A DNA stretch of 64,000 nucleotides from Litomosoides sigmodontis (lineage: Eukaryota > Nematoda > Chromadorea > Rhabditida > Onchocercidae): positions 8,660,398-8,724,397 of the forward strand of contig OY718808.1 in NCBI GenBank assembly GCA_963070105.1, in the 5' to 3' direction. Positions within the stretch are counted from its first letter, which is position 1; the number at the start of each line of letters is the position of its first letter. Shown here one piece after another: positions 38,908 to 56,552 of this stretch. Below the pieces are notes generated by a model. The model had not been told where the DNA came from. It saw only the letters and a program-made list of their open reading frames with translations, and did not search any database. Made by a program: the position numbers and the translations under genes.

Positions 38908-40400
38908 GGTGCTACGCTACAACGCTCAGCGTACGACATCTACTGACCGTCTCGATGGCTAATAACATCATCGACAGTGTATACACTAGTTCATTTATTG
39001 TTTTTGTTATTGCTTACTTTATGTATTATCAGTCTTATCTACTTTCAGATGCATGAAAGTTTGTGTTAGCATTTTGAAGATTTTTAGTTGTGCCAATTTC
39101 CATTCCCTTCGTTTCGCTTTTTTTCAATAGTGAAATTTAAAAATTTCAAGCGTTCTTTTTACGATTTTCTTGCATGAGATGGTTGGTTGCAAGGGAAATA
39201 ACGATGCTACACTGAGCAACAGTTTTTAACACATAGAAGGACTGATTAGTTGCATAAGTAATTTATTTAAATTTGAATTCAAATTTGTTTAGTAATTGCT
39301 GCAGCAGGAGGATTTTAGATGGATGAAAAGCACACGTAGCATTCTGTTTCTTTTCATCCATGCAGCAAGTTATTCGCTAACCGAACGAAATAGCACTAAC
39401 CGGTACTGTCCATTTTCTCATCTGAGTGATTTACAAACAACAACGCTACTACCAATGTGATACTGAAAGATAAACAGAAATGACTCCAATCAACAATATT
39501 GGAACAAACAATAGGTAGTTTACCTAAAAACTTAAACATTTTGACATTATTTCATTACCATCAGTGTTAATTGAGTTTTCGGCTATCGGTCAGCTCTGAT
39601 GTCATTCAAATGTTCGTTTTGCCACAGTTTCATTTGAAAATTGCAATTCTCTCCGCTACCGTAACCATCGCTATCCTTTGGTTTTGTTGTGTACGTGTGA
39701 TTTAAAGTATCCATTCCTCGTCATATATAAACCAATTTTTTTTCCGTGCAAGAAATGAGGAGGAAAAAGAGAGAGAAAGAGAGGAGGAAGAAAGAGATGG
39801 GAAAAGAAGTAAACGGAAGAGACGTCAATTGGATGGATTATGTGTCCTCAATCTTTCTTCATTGTTTGTATTTTTCCCACTATCGTGTGCTTCCTCCTTT
39901 CATATAGACTCATCCTACAGCAATCATTATGTAATTGGTATGATAAGATAACGAATAGGTTACTGTAGCAGTAGGCGCTTAGCAACTGTTGATCAATAGC
40001 TGCTTATATGCTAAGTTACACTAGCTTTATGTCATTCAGATTACCGTTAAGTCTAGCGGTATGAGTCTAGAGAGAATAAGTCTAGGTCTAGAGAGAGTAA
40101 GTCTAGAGATATGTTTGTTAGTTAGCGTGTTTTCTTTTTCGTTTTACATCCATTTGTTGCTGCAGTGGTGGCACTCATGGATTACTTCCATATATAAATA
40201 ATCTACATGAATGTAAGTTGAGGGAGGAAGGAATCACTGGGTAATGTTGATGAGAGATTGTGAAGTGCGCGGTGCAGCACAAACGAATGCTTCGTTAAAT
40301 TTTGCATGGAGTAAATCGCCACAAGTAGTTAATTGTTTCGAGAAATGCAGCATTACAAGTAGATTTTAAATATTAAATGTGTTTTACTGAATCTTTCGTC
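38072..40400. other. Intergenic region between the two CCCH paralogues
   Basis: Contains the 3' flank of paralogue A, a TG microsatellite at 38872-38906, GA-rich sequence near 39757-39810, a small TCTAGAGAG-type direct repeat near 40060-40110, and presumably the promoter of paralogue B. I see no coding exon. Confidence 0.55.
38872..38906. repeat. (TG)n microsatellite
   Basis: A short uninterrupted TG tract. It makes an artificial Cys-Val open frame. Confidence 0.95.
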
Positions 40401-40481
40401 GTTGCAGGTGTCTTACTTTAATTACTTACATTATCGGTGGATTTACAATATTTTTGATGTTGGACGTGTCCGATAGCCGCA
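40398..40481 (+). promoter_or_regulatory. Leader of CCCH paralogue B with candidate trans-splice acceptor
   Basis: TCGTCGTTGCAG ends at 40407, leaving a 74-base leader before the ATG at 40482. As no upstream exon is visible, a spliced-leader addition site is a reasonable reading, but it is not proven. Confidence 0.35.
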
Positions 40482-43400
40482 ATGACAAATTTCAAAAATC
40501 CTAGAAACATTTCATTTGTACCCATAAGTAATTTGGCACCTGTGCCTGTAGAATTTCGGGAATTTTTATACCAGACATATGGCATAGAACGAAATGTGAT
40601 GGCATATTTCAACCGATATGAACCGAATAGGTCAAATCTTTCGACCATTTCTTTTTATTTTTTATTACGAATTAATTCATTTAGTTGTATGTGTGTTGTA
40701 AGCGTTTATTGTTTATTGTTTACAGTTTAGAGTTAAGTTTCGAATATCATAAATGTTATTCATCGTTTTATAAGAGGTTAGTCAATCAAAGAAGCAAAAA
40801 TTAGAAGCGATCAATTATGATTGATTTTATGATTGTACAATGTTATTGCAATCGATCATTTATTGAAGTTAACATTTACTGGAACTGAAAGTATTTGCAA
40901 TATGATTAGCTAAGTTGCAATTATCATTTTTATGTACTATTTTATTTTAGGATTTATATAACCGACCGTGGGGAATTAAATTACATCGATACATCGGCGG
41001 TTAGTCCAAAACCTTCAAGAACGTTTGAAGTGAATAATTTTCATTCGCTGCTGCTTACTTGCTTACTGCTTAATTTTTCACATTCATTTTCTATTTTATT
41101 TGAGAGCATTACGCGCTACCAATTGTTTTTATCTGAATGATGGAATTTAAAAATTATTTAAAGTGATTAATACTGTTATTTCAATTTTTCTTCATTCCAT
41201 CTTTCTGATAGAGAAATAACACCGATAATCGTATCTCTATTTGTGACTTTTTTGAACGCTTGCTTTTGCTTTATATGGTTGCGATATTGATGCGCTTTTT
41301 GAATTGTGTTACACGCGCAATATTTTCTACGATTATAATTGCGGATGGCACATTTCCTGACAGTGTATTCTTTTCGACAGTGATATTTTGTTAACGAGTG
41401 TGTTGGTGACAATCTCTGCAACAGTAGTGCTTCAAATATATATTTGATGTGAAGGATTCAACTGCAGAAGGGTTAGGGAGATTTGTTGTGTAATGCTTTA
41501 TATTGTGATTTCAAAGTGATTGTTAAGCGGATGAGGAAAAGATGAGATTGGGAGGATTTTTTTTCCGTTTCATCCTCTCAAATGAAAGGGTGTGAAAATG
41601 AATAGGCGTGCCGTTGGAAACAATCTTGATATGATGGATGGAAGTGTCGTATAAAGATGCCGTGGGACAACATGATCACTTAGTATTATGCTAATTGTAT
41701 TACTAATTCAGTAAACTGTGTTCGCCGCATGTTGGTTTAGATCGGCATTGAGGGCTTGATTGCAATTTTAGGACTTAAAATTTTTGTGAGCTTCAGAGAC
41801 GTGAGCGTGTCGTATCTGAAGGTATTAAAACAGGGATATGTTCAAGCAGATATACTTGGCAAGTGTTAACCGATGTGGAACGTGAACAGCTAAAAAAAGG
41901 TAGCATTTGTGTTGTTGAAATATATTTCGAGAAAGGGAGAAGTTCCACATCACCAAATAATTAGCACTGATCAAAGGTTTTTGCCGTCTAATTGCATCAG
42001 TAAGAGGTTTTGTTGTTTATAGGTTGTAAAGGGGGATATATTGTGTCGTTAAGGTCAACGAAAGCACAACAAGAAGGATTTTGTTTTCCTCATACATAAT
42101 AATACTTTATTTTTAAATTACCTTTTGCACAAGATTGTAAATTACTCGCTGGTGCTGTTTGTGATCATCTAAAGAAAGGAAAGAGAAGGGAGTGGATTTA
42201 TTCTAGGTGGGAATCTGGAAGAATAGAAGAGTAGTAATTCAAAATTTTTCGATTTCTTTTTTTGTAATTATAGGGTAAATTACAAAATATCCAATTTTTC
42301 AACTTCAAGATTTTATCAAGCTCAATCGTACACTTAGTTACGGGAGAGTTAATGCAGTAAATGATGTTTCCAGGTTTCTTTCAAGTACCAGAATCACACA
42401 TTGATAGAGATTTGTAAAGAATGCTTAGAATACTATTAAATTTCAATCATACTCTTTCAGCTTAACGGATTCATCCAATTATTCATGGGTCATAATTTGT
42501 TTCGGAAAGATAGCAGTGGGATTTAAAAATTTTATGCCAAAGTGGTCGTAGTTTAGAGTGAGATAGAATAAGAGACTGTTAAGAGATTATACCTTGTATT
42601 TCAGATAACAACAATGCTTCAGTGGTGGCATTAGACAGGCATCACTTTAACATTGTTGCTATCCGTCTTCAAAGTTGTCATTCTACAAATCGGTTGTCTT
42701 TTTTTTTAATTGAGACTAAAGAAAAATTTTATCAGACGGCGGTATTTGGATCTTCAAAAGAGCTGTACTGTGAATGAATCTGTATTGGACCGTTGCTCTT
42801 CATCGAGTTCATTTCATCGTTGTTAGCAGTTACTTGCTTCTTATGTTTTCTTTTCAGACTATCGCAGAAAAAGTACATACAAAACTTCATTGTGCAGAAG
42901 ATTTCGAAAAACTGGAGATTGTCATCATGGGCAAACATGCATCTTTGCACATGGTGAAGGAGAACTTCGTCCTCCACCTCCGGTAAGATATACGAAACTT
43001 ACTAAACATTACGATTATGAACTGAGAGGAAGAAGTGCGTATGGAAATGTTTTAATTACAGCGAGATAGAAAAAGTTTTAGCGTGGAGTTGGGATATTTA
43101 AATATATATTATATAAAAATATTTGATTTAACTGTAGGATATATTTAAAGAGTCTCTGTTGTTTTATGGATATATTCAAGTGATAACGTACGAAACTATC
43201 AGATATCAAGACTGCATTGAACTTATATCACTTGAAATTTTTTTTATAGGCTCATCCAAAGTATAAAACGCAGTTGTGTAACAACTTTCTGAAGTGGAAT
43301 TATTGTCCGTATGGTGGACGCTGCCAGTTTATCCACGAACGTTTAAATAAAAGTATTGGATTCACTAACTTGGTTCATAATTTTTTTTCTTTTGTTCCAT

Positions 43401-44214
43401 GTGTCGCAATAAATAAATGAGTTCATTTATGCAATTGATTTATCAGTTAACTGTTTGGTTATTTCATTCAACAAATTCTCTCGTAATTTATTGGTTTTGA
43501 TAAACTTATAAGTTGCAGAAGGAGATTGTCAATCCAATAACTGTGGAAAATAACCCATACATGCAAAACTTTAATGTGGGACAATTGAAAACAAGGTCTT
43601 ATTGATCTTTATAGTTGAACTTCGTAGATCTTTTTCTTTCCTGATGACCAACGTTAAAGGATAATGTTTTCAGATGTATATTGCATATCTACCATGTATG
43701 CGTAATTTCATTTTTTTTAGTATTAATCATATGAACCCACCAGTTATCTTCGGGAGACCTTTCCCGCTTGCAAAACAGAATGGTTTTTGCTACCCTGCCA
43801 CAAACCCCGTTTTTAACGGAGTAAGAAATGTGGGGGGTTGTACAAGGGTATGTGTTTTCTTGTGTCATAATTTGATGTGGGTTTTAATAACTCCGGTATT
43901 CTTAAGTTTGAGTTTGACGATGTGAATATTAGCTATATTAGGAGAATCTATTTTTGCAAAAGTTAGCAAATATTCGATTTACTTTATTGTAATTTATTCG
44001 CTATTATTGGCCTGTTCAAAATCCGTAACTAATAACATTTCACTCCTAGACAATCAACAACCACAATATTGAAGATATTGTCGACAGGGGTCACTCAGTT
44101 GGAAATGTTAACTCCGTTAAGAGTAACAATGTAGGGAATCACAATCTTAATCCGGTTCGTAGTGACGGTGTTCTCAAGTGGATTAATGAAGGACTCAATA
44201 AGATGTTGGTGTAA
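40482..44214 (+). CDS. Tandem CCCH zinc-finger RNA-binding protein, paralogue B (305 aa)
   Basis: Eight exons join in phase: 40482-40630, 40951-40999, 41797-41899, 42858-42982, 43250-43372, 43519-43595, 43721-43847 and 44050-44214. Fingers are C113/C122/C128/H132 ([18 protein letters not shown], then IFAH) and C152/C161/C167/H171 ([12 protein letters not shown].., CQFIH), again 19 residues apart. The first-finger exon is 125 nt in both paralogues with the same phase, and the N-termini align ([14 protein letters not shown] with [27 protein letters not shown] with [13 protein letters not shown]). The two are therefore a tandem duplication on the same strand. B lacks a counterpart of A's third exon (38 residues), and its tail is Asn-rich and unrelated. 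The donor of exon 1 (GTCAAA) is weak. Likely role: sequence-specific mRNA binding and post-transcriptional control, with germline or embryo expression inferred from the family. Confidence 0.87.
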
Positions 44215-47200
44215 TATTTCTGCAGAATTTTCCAGTTACAGTTCTAATTGCTTGTCTCTGCTTGTGAATGCGGCTCTCTATTAGATGTTTTCATACATCT
44301 AAGACTAGGTTTGCATAATTAACAGTTATGCAATTAAATTATTGACGAAAAGATACTATTGTTCGCAATCAATTTTAAATAACATTAATCTACAGATCTC
44401 AGGGTGCAGGACTAAATCTTCTATCTGGAATGGAATTTAATATTTAGAGGGAAGAGCTAATACCAAATATGAAACTTCCAGGAAAATGGTCGATTAACCA
44501 TATATACGCTTGCGTAAACGTCTGAAGAAATGGTTCAACTGATAAAATTAGTACCTTATCCAGTATATTTATACTTACCAGTTCGTCGGACCGATATTTT
44601 TACTCTGTTTTTGATATTTTTTTGATTTTGCATCATTATTTGATAAAATTATACTATTTGTATGAGTAGAACTCTATAATGCTGTTGTACTGTTTAATTT
44701 GCCAGTTAAACAATTCCTCATTTTTCTTTATTGAATTTGTTACCTTTTCCTGTTAATTTGGGAATTTCGGCCGATGAATATTGGAAATGATTTTGCTCCA
44801 TTTCAACTGCGTATTTACTGGTTTGCTTTTATTAAATGCTTCCACATATGTTACGCATTTTCAAAGATCAATTAGTATGCAAGGTGAATCAAACTGTGCT
44901 CCAAAATAAATTTTCAATTACGGCACAATACTTCACGGAGGTAATCATTAAAATATTGTAGTAAGTTAACAAAGTTATTTTTGTTATGTTATGATTTCTC
45001 GTTATGATAATTTTGTGAAATTACTTTACTATTGCATTTAACAGCTTTTTTTTCAAATCTCTTCTAAAAAAAAGATGTAGTGAGTAATTCAGCGTTCACT
45101 ACTTTTGCAAGTCTTTTCATAGTGTTGTTTTCTTATAGAAGTTAATTCCTAATGAAAATTTGTTAATACAAGGATTGTCCGGTTGACAATGGACATGTGG
45201 TTGTTGTGGTATGACATAGACAGTATAAGTGGGTTATTTATTTCCTAAGGGAAACAATAGATCGGTCCTTTCATCTTTCACTTCCCTAAATATACGGACT
45301 GGAAATGAAAGAGAAAACGTTTGTTGAAATGCGAAAAATGTAAGGCATTGAGAGGTTATAACGACTAAATAATGAAACAAAAGAAAGAACAGATTAGAAA
45401 AGAATGAACTGTTTGGAGAAAGGCATTTTTTCTTGCGAAGGAAGAATATGAGGGATCGCAATCATTAATTGATGAATGCTTAATTCAGCTGAGGAGGTGA
45501 ACTGTTCGTTGTATTTCAGATATGAAATTGTACTAAAATTTAATGAAATTTTGCGTAATTTTCGATAAAATAGCTGGCGAGTTTGTAAAAGTTTAAAATA
45601 TTCAGATGAAAATTAAAATAAAGCAAATTTGAAAAGTAGTGATGAGACAGAGAAGCAGAGATGTCGGTTTAAATGTCCAATCTGCTACTACTACTTAATA
45701 CTACTGCCACATGGAAATTTTAAGGCATCAATAAATGATCTACGACTTTAAGCCTACAAGCACTTCGATTTGCACAATATTATCTCTCAAATACGTCACT
45801 AAGTAGCAGCGCTGTTGAATCCTCAAACGTCCTTCTCATTCCTCGAAAGATCAGATGTAACATGAAAAGGTCAGTTTGGTGTTCCATAAAAGTTTAGTTC
45901 GAAAATGTTCAATGCATAAATTGCATTTTATAATAATTCACGTTGAAAATGCGAAGTAATTTTGTTTTTTTCGATTTTACAAAACTTGCGGGCTTATTCT
46001 CTTGTTGATCTGATCATTTTTCATAAAAGTGAGGTGGTGAAAATCGTGCTAAATCCACTCCCACTGAATTTGAAATGCTTTTGGCACGTAATGGTCGGTA
46101 ATATCGTGTGTCACCATCACTCATTCCGATCCTCACTTATCATTCCAATCATAATTTGTTCTTGCTAGAGGATGAATAGTTAAATTTAACTAAGACAGTG
46201 TATTTAAATTTAACTGGGCAATGAATGTGTCTGTCGCTCAGCACACCACTGTCGCACACACGCGCACAGGAATAAAAGTTAACTTTTGCAAATTATGAGT
46301 AATATTTCCGACAGTGCAAGAACAAGTTATAAGTTAGTGCGTCCAATGTGTGATGCAAACAAACAGTAAGTGAGAAGAAACAAGCAACTGAGATTCTTCT
46401 TTTCATTTCTTTGTAATTTCTAAAAAAAAAAAAGTGAAACTTGAAAAAAGTTAGAAAGAACTGTTTCGCAATGCTATCAAATTTTTCAGGCAACAATTAG
46501 CTTCTCCCTCTACGTCACAGCGAATTTACATCTTAATTTTGTGATGATGTGCTTTCTGGTAATCATTTCATTTATGTTGCATGTGCGATATTTGAGAGTT
46601 CAGACGTACTGATTGGATTGTCGCGCGCGGTACATTTGAAATGTAAGACAGTCAATGATCGTATAGCAAGCAAGTCTTCTCCGACGTAATTATTCACAAA
46701 AATGTTGTAATATGCGCTAATTTCATCTTTTAACTGACTATAAATGTTGATGTTTTGGGAAATACTTAAGTGTGGGAACCGGTTGCTCGGCCGGCTGTTC
46801 AACCAATTGAAGTATTTCACATAAAATTTTCATTCTCGTTAACATTTCCTTCCTTCTTCCTTTCCGTCTCTCTTCCTTTTTTTTTGCTATTAATTAAATT
46901 TCCTTCATTTATTGGATAATTTTAGCAAAAGCTTAACGTTGTAATTTATTCATATTTGCAAATTTTCCGCTTTCATAGGCTTATTATTAATTACAACAAT
47001 TTTTCCATCAATTTGTGCATTTCCATTATCAGTTTTTTTTTTTTTTTTGGAAGTGGAAATATGTGACGCATAGTATAAATCGATAAAATGAAGCAAAATG
47101 AAAGGTATCAAAGAAGTGGAAGTGAAATTGAAATTATCAATGGTTCCGATATTTTAATAGTAAATTCGAAATACTTTTTATTTTTTAACAATTATTGAAG

Positions 47201-48319
47201 TTATAAAAGTTTAATTTAAATGTCCACTCCGTCGCGCTGAGCGATGAGAACAGGTTTTTTTTTTAGGAAACAATAAACAAATGGTTTTTTGTGGTAAGAT
47301 GGGCAATTTCTATATCAAACGAGGATGATTACTTATCGATTCACTCCTCGTTCTCATCACTTTTGCCAGCCTATATTTCATTAATATTATTATTTCCAAT
47401 ATATACATATGGCATGGATCATTAACGTATCTATGCTGTGCGTTGCAGTTGCAGTTGCAGCAGCTATTATCACAATAACATATTATTTAAAAATTTAACA
47501 TTATTTAATAATTTAATTGCCAAAATATCATTGTATCGCTTAATAATACCTCAATAATTAATATTCCATAATTAACAATTTCATTGTTTCGGCAGTCATT
47601 GTTAGTTCCACTTGAGCAAATGTATGGAAATTAAATACTCTGTTCACTTTTGTTTTTGTTTTTTTGCATTTGATCGGTTGCGATATTTATGTTATTAAAA
47701 ATTTTCAAATGCTTTATGAGCATTTAATTTGGATTAATACATGCTAATTTGCTACATTATTATTTTGCAAACATTATCAATATGGCAACCGATCTGAATA
47801 ATATTAATGTTTCTGTGAATTAAAGTTCATTAAATTAATTGAAAATTTCATATTTTCTTTTTTTTGTGATATTTTACAAGTTTTATATTGCTAGCAACTT
47901 TTCGCATTGAATATCTTTGATGATTCATTCCTAAATAATGCTTAATAGAAAAAAAATGACGGAAGCATTAATATTAACTATTATGTAATGATTGATGCGA
48001 ACGTGTTTATCATTTTGACATCGCTAAGCGGTTTTTTCTCTTTTTTAAATCATTTCATTTTTTAACAGAAATCATTGCCTTTTATAAAGCTTGAATTAAT
48101 ACTATTCTTTTTTTTCAATTTTCTTCTCACAAAGAAGCGACATTTTCAATTAAAAAACTCTCATTTTTCTCGTCTCAAAAATTCGACATTTTCAATTAAA
48201 AAACTCTCATTTTTCTCGTCTCAAAGATTTATTGGTTAGTTTCGAATTCATTAAAATTTAATTATTGTCAGACCAGTGCGTTTTTTTTCGGTTTATCCAT
48301 CCTTTTCTCAACACAAAAG
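44215..48319. other. 4-kb stretch without a supportable gene
   Basis: AT-rich sequence between CCCH paralogue B and the esterase gene, both on the plus strand. Open frames on either strand (for example 45234-45461 and 46572-46820, minus) show no motif or joining exon. A 46-bp tandem duplication lies near the right end. It presumably contains the 3' UTR of the CCCH gene and the esterase promoter. Confidence 0.5.
48138..48225. repeat. 46-bp direct tandem duplication
   Basis: Two nearly identical copies, starting with CGACATTTTCAATT at 48138 and 48184, each ending CTCGTCTCAAA. They lie about 95 bases upstream of the esterase ATG, so they are in the probable promoter or leader. Confidence 0.9.
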
Positions 48320-52538
<4,219 letters not shown>

Positions 52539-53253
52539 ATGAAAGATTCGCATCACCACTTTTTTAAATGAATTAATTTTATTCTTTTATAATATTAGCC
52601 TACTAATTAGCTGTATTAAACGTATGAAGTTTTAATCTAAAAAAATGAATTTCAACGAAAGTTTAGCCATTCGAAATATTTTCATTTATTAAATGACTCA
52701 AATAATTGGGACTCTTAACAATAGCTATGTTTACCCCTGTAAAATAAGTATCACAATTTTAATCTTTGCATTTTAATTGGCAATAATTATGCAAAGAAAA
52801 GGACAAAATTTAGCAAAAATTTCAAAAAAGGAAAGGAAATTATTTAGAAAATGCACAATTAACTTGTTCTATCCGATAAAAAAAAGCTTAATTTATAAAA
52901 TTTTAAATTTATAAGACTGGGAAGTTTTATTAATTGTTACAATTCCTTTGCGCTACTCCATGTTTAGTTCCGCTTAAATTCATCCCTCAAGCATTTCAAA
53001 TTCCATGCCTTTCACTTATGTGGAATATTCGCATTTCATAATTTCAACAATTACTCCACCCAATCACAAGTTGTTACTTGTCCGTTTCAAAAACAAGACA
53101 TTCCTGTAATTCTCTTTAGCGATGACTGCCGCCATTTTGCATTTTATTTATTTCGGAAATAATTATTGCAATAATTCATAGCTTATGATTTGTTTTAAAA
53201 TCAGTTTTAAAATCATTTCATTGTGAGACGTTTGCTTCTTCAATGTATTTTAA
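52539..53253. other. Convergent intergenic region, esterase and phosphatase 3' ends
   Basis: About 700 bases between the TGA of the plus-strand esterase and the TAG of the minus-strand phosphatase. It should hold both 3' UTRs. I see no other feature. Confidence 0.6.
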
Positions 53254-56200
53254 CTAAGTATTTTGATGGCATTCCTTCACAATATCGCTTGGTAAATACT
53301 CCTTTTGTGCGACAATAAATTCTTCCAATGGGCAAAGATCGGATGTCTGTGAACATCCTCGCATTAAATGGGTCATTGATTTCGGTTCTTCCGAATGTAT
53401 ATTTGAATACAAAAACTGAAAGTATAATTGACGAAAACATAAAGCAAGAAAAATAGATAATGTTAAATTTTTGAATGCTTCAAATTTTGCTAAAAATTAC
53501 AGCAGAAAAGGTGCTTTAAACTTCTCACCGAATGGGACGAAGACGTGTCGAGTATCATTTAGTATTACTTTATATATTTTGTATATGATCCTTTTACTAT
53601 GGGATGGTGTTTGGGAATTATTATATAACTCTGAGTTTTACCGTAAATTTGAAGTAAATTTCAACTTATAAATGCTATATAAAAATTGTTGGGTTTCTAA
53701 GCTGAGAATGCCGTTATGAAGCTAAAGAATTGTTTCAAATTTCACAAAGTAGATATTTTAATATTTTTTGGTGCCTCAAAATTTCAGTTAATAACTAATA
53801 CAGCAGTTCCTCAGTTAGATTATTCAAAGAACAAACTTTAACATATGGTTGATTATTGTGTCGGTAGAGCTCGAAAGTTACGGTAGCACCGTATTGTGGC
53901 GCATAAATATCTATATTTTCGGGAGTTACACCCAATGCGACTAGCAGTGCAGAAATCGTTATGTCATGCTGTAATTTAATATTTTACTGCTGGGGTTTGA
54001 GGAGGAAGATGATTAATTTGTCGAAATTCAAAAAAAAAGGCATGAAAATGTTTGAATTTAAAATTTAAGGTGCAATAAAGCAACTTCAGAAGAAATTTTA
54101 AAATGCAATTATCTAAAATTTAGAAGCATACAGCTGATAATCCATAGAATTTGATGTATTTGTACCAGTCACATTTGCTACCATTATCTCTCAGACATGT
54201 CCACTTTTGTCGTAACTTATCAACGACACCATTCAATATGGCACCGCCACGTAATCGAATTAGTTTAGTGTTTGATCCGAAGTGTTTTGAATTTCCAAAT
54301 CTTTAATTAATTTTAGATCTCAAATTTCAACAAACTTAAACAAAATAAACTGTAACTGTGAAATTTAGAATAATATTGCTGGGAAAACTGACAAAAACTT
54401 TTAAAAAAACTGCAATAAATTCAACATGTATAACTGTATGATCGAATCTAAGATTTAAAAATAAAACATTAATCATACAGAAAACAAATTTTGATGACCA
54501 CGAAATCAATATGGAATGAATGATTTCCAGTGATTAGAAATAATTAAATTTTCATATCTACCGATTTTTTAGTATTTCGGTTTGCAAGTGTTGCATCTGT
54601 TTGTCAATAACTTCTGTAAACCACTCCGGCAATGTTAAATTGTGAAAACGCTGCAATCGTTGAAGCGCAAAATGAGATACGAATTAGTTATTTATATCAT
54701 TTCGAATTAGTTATTTATATCATTTTTTGATAATAATAATAGTGATGCTAGCAGGTAAGATGATCTCATTATGGAATAGCGGACTGAAATTCACCCTGTG
54801 AAATTTCAGTACCAGCAGAAAACTACAAAGAATTTAATTAAACAATCAATCACTGGTATGGAACTTACTGCAACAATTAAGCTGTCCAAAATGTCCATGA
54901 AAAGTTCGTCTAGCTGAAGCTCTTCGTAGCCTGTTACGTTCGACAAATATGCTAATAAATCCTTAAATATTTTCTCAATTTGAATAAGACAAATAAATAA
55001 ATGAAAAATTAAAAATTGTGATCTAATGTGGAAAATTCATCTTGAAGAAAAATTCATAAATTGAAGTGTTAGCAATTTGAAAGAATTTCGCTATCACAAA
55101 AAATTCATTCAAAATTTAGATTTATTTACTGCAACAGTGGGTTGACAGCGTTCTTTGACTCTGCTCTTCCACTCCCCGCCTCAATGAGATCTCGGTAGGT
55201 AATTTACCTGGTGTTTCATTGTTGTTTCACGGAAGTCATTGCTCTTATACCCTTCGCTTTCCAACTGCTCTGCTAGTGTGCAATGATGAAAGGGATTGCC
55301 TATCTGCCATATGTAGCTTTCATTAAATTAACCAATTAAGCTTATTTATTTCAATTCTCTTATTTGTCTAGCAAATTACTTTTCAATGTCAGTTTATTGT
55401 TCGTAATTTGATTATTTAAAAGAAGCGCCGTATAGCGTACGTGATCGTATTCGATCACACATCTGACTTTTATCATTACTATTCGTAAAAGTTGATAATT
55501 TAAACGAACAATACCGCATACATGATCATATCTAAGTTCCACCGTATGAACAGGAATTGGTATCCAGCCGTTGGGCCAATTAATTTCACCACTTCTTCGA
55601 GGATAATCTTTTCCAGCAATTCCGTTAGGAAACATTCCGGCTAAAATTATCATAGCACTTGCAATAGTTCGATTAACATCTGTGCTTCGAATGTATATCT
55701 GCAATAAATTTTGCAACTAATCGTTTTGCAATTCAAGTACAAATTTATTTTTCTTAAAATTCGGTAAATTTGCAAAACAACAATTTTCCATCACATATAC
55801 TCAAATAAATTTGACAAAAATTTCTCATAGATATTGAAAGCAAGCTATTTATGCAATTAACAATTTTACGTAATTTTTTTCGTCCTAAATAAATGGATGA
55901 TGAAGAGATAGGATAGAACTAAAAATTAACTAACAAATTTTCACACCTCTTTATTGCAATAATTTTTTGACAGGAACGGCGGCGTAGAATTAATATACCG
56001 CTGATAGAAACGCTTTCCAACTTTAAATATCTGTCGCATACCAATCTGAAATTTTATTTCAATTTTTTAATAAGTTGAAAAAAAATCCTGAAAATTGCAT
56101 TTGTATTACCTGGTTTTTTTTGCTTTAAAGGAAAAAAGTAACTGTTAAATTAACCTCAGTAAGTTCACCTATTCCATTAGGCCATGCTGATTCCTTGTAT

Positions 56201-56552
56201 GGATTGTTAGGATATATTACTAGCGGACCGCGATCACCATGCCTCCATAGCTGGAAGAATCAAAATTAAAAATTATTTGCTTAAAATAGCTAAATTTTAA
56301 TATCAATCGTTTAAATTAAAAAAAGAAACAAATATATGGGCTAGAGAAAAAAAATGGGAATAAAAAAGGAATGCTAACGGCGTGGACGAAAAGCAGTTCC
56401 GCTCCTTCCGGTTTCGCACTTCGCACTGAAATTCTTCCTTTTAATGGATTGATGGCACTTGTCGTATTCCACTCATTCAACGAAACAATTGAATTCATCC
56501 ATATCTCAGTAAAACAACCAAGAAGAAAGGGTAAAATTAGAATGCTTGGCAT
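53254..56552 (-). CDS. Histidine acid phosphatase, secreted or lysosomal (428 aa)
   Basis: Ten exons join in phase: 56379-56552 (ATG at 56552), 56155-56250, 55947-56045, 55522-55698, 55208-55303, 54869-54961, 54562-54650, 54132-54300, 53837-53968 and 53254-53415. The N-terminus is hydrophobic ([14 protein letters not shown]), a probable signal peptide. The phosphate-binding motif RHGDRGP (61-67) carries the catalytic His62. Other family landmarks are [33 protein letters not shown], the second catalytic motif HD (332-333) in [22 protein letters not shown], and the cysteine-bearing tail [19 protein letters not shown]. Length and order match the prostatic/lysosomal acid phosphatase branch, which removes phosphate from monoesters through a phosphohistidine intermediate at low pH. 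Such enzymes are expanded in nematodes and often secreted or intestinal. No C-terminal membrane segment is visible, so it is likely soluble. Confidence 0.93.
54681..54726. repeat. 23-bp tandem duplication in a phosphatase intron
   Basis: The segment GAATTAGTTATTTATATCAT followed by TTC is repeated twice in tandem between phosphatase exons 6 and 7. Confidence 0.85.
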
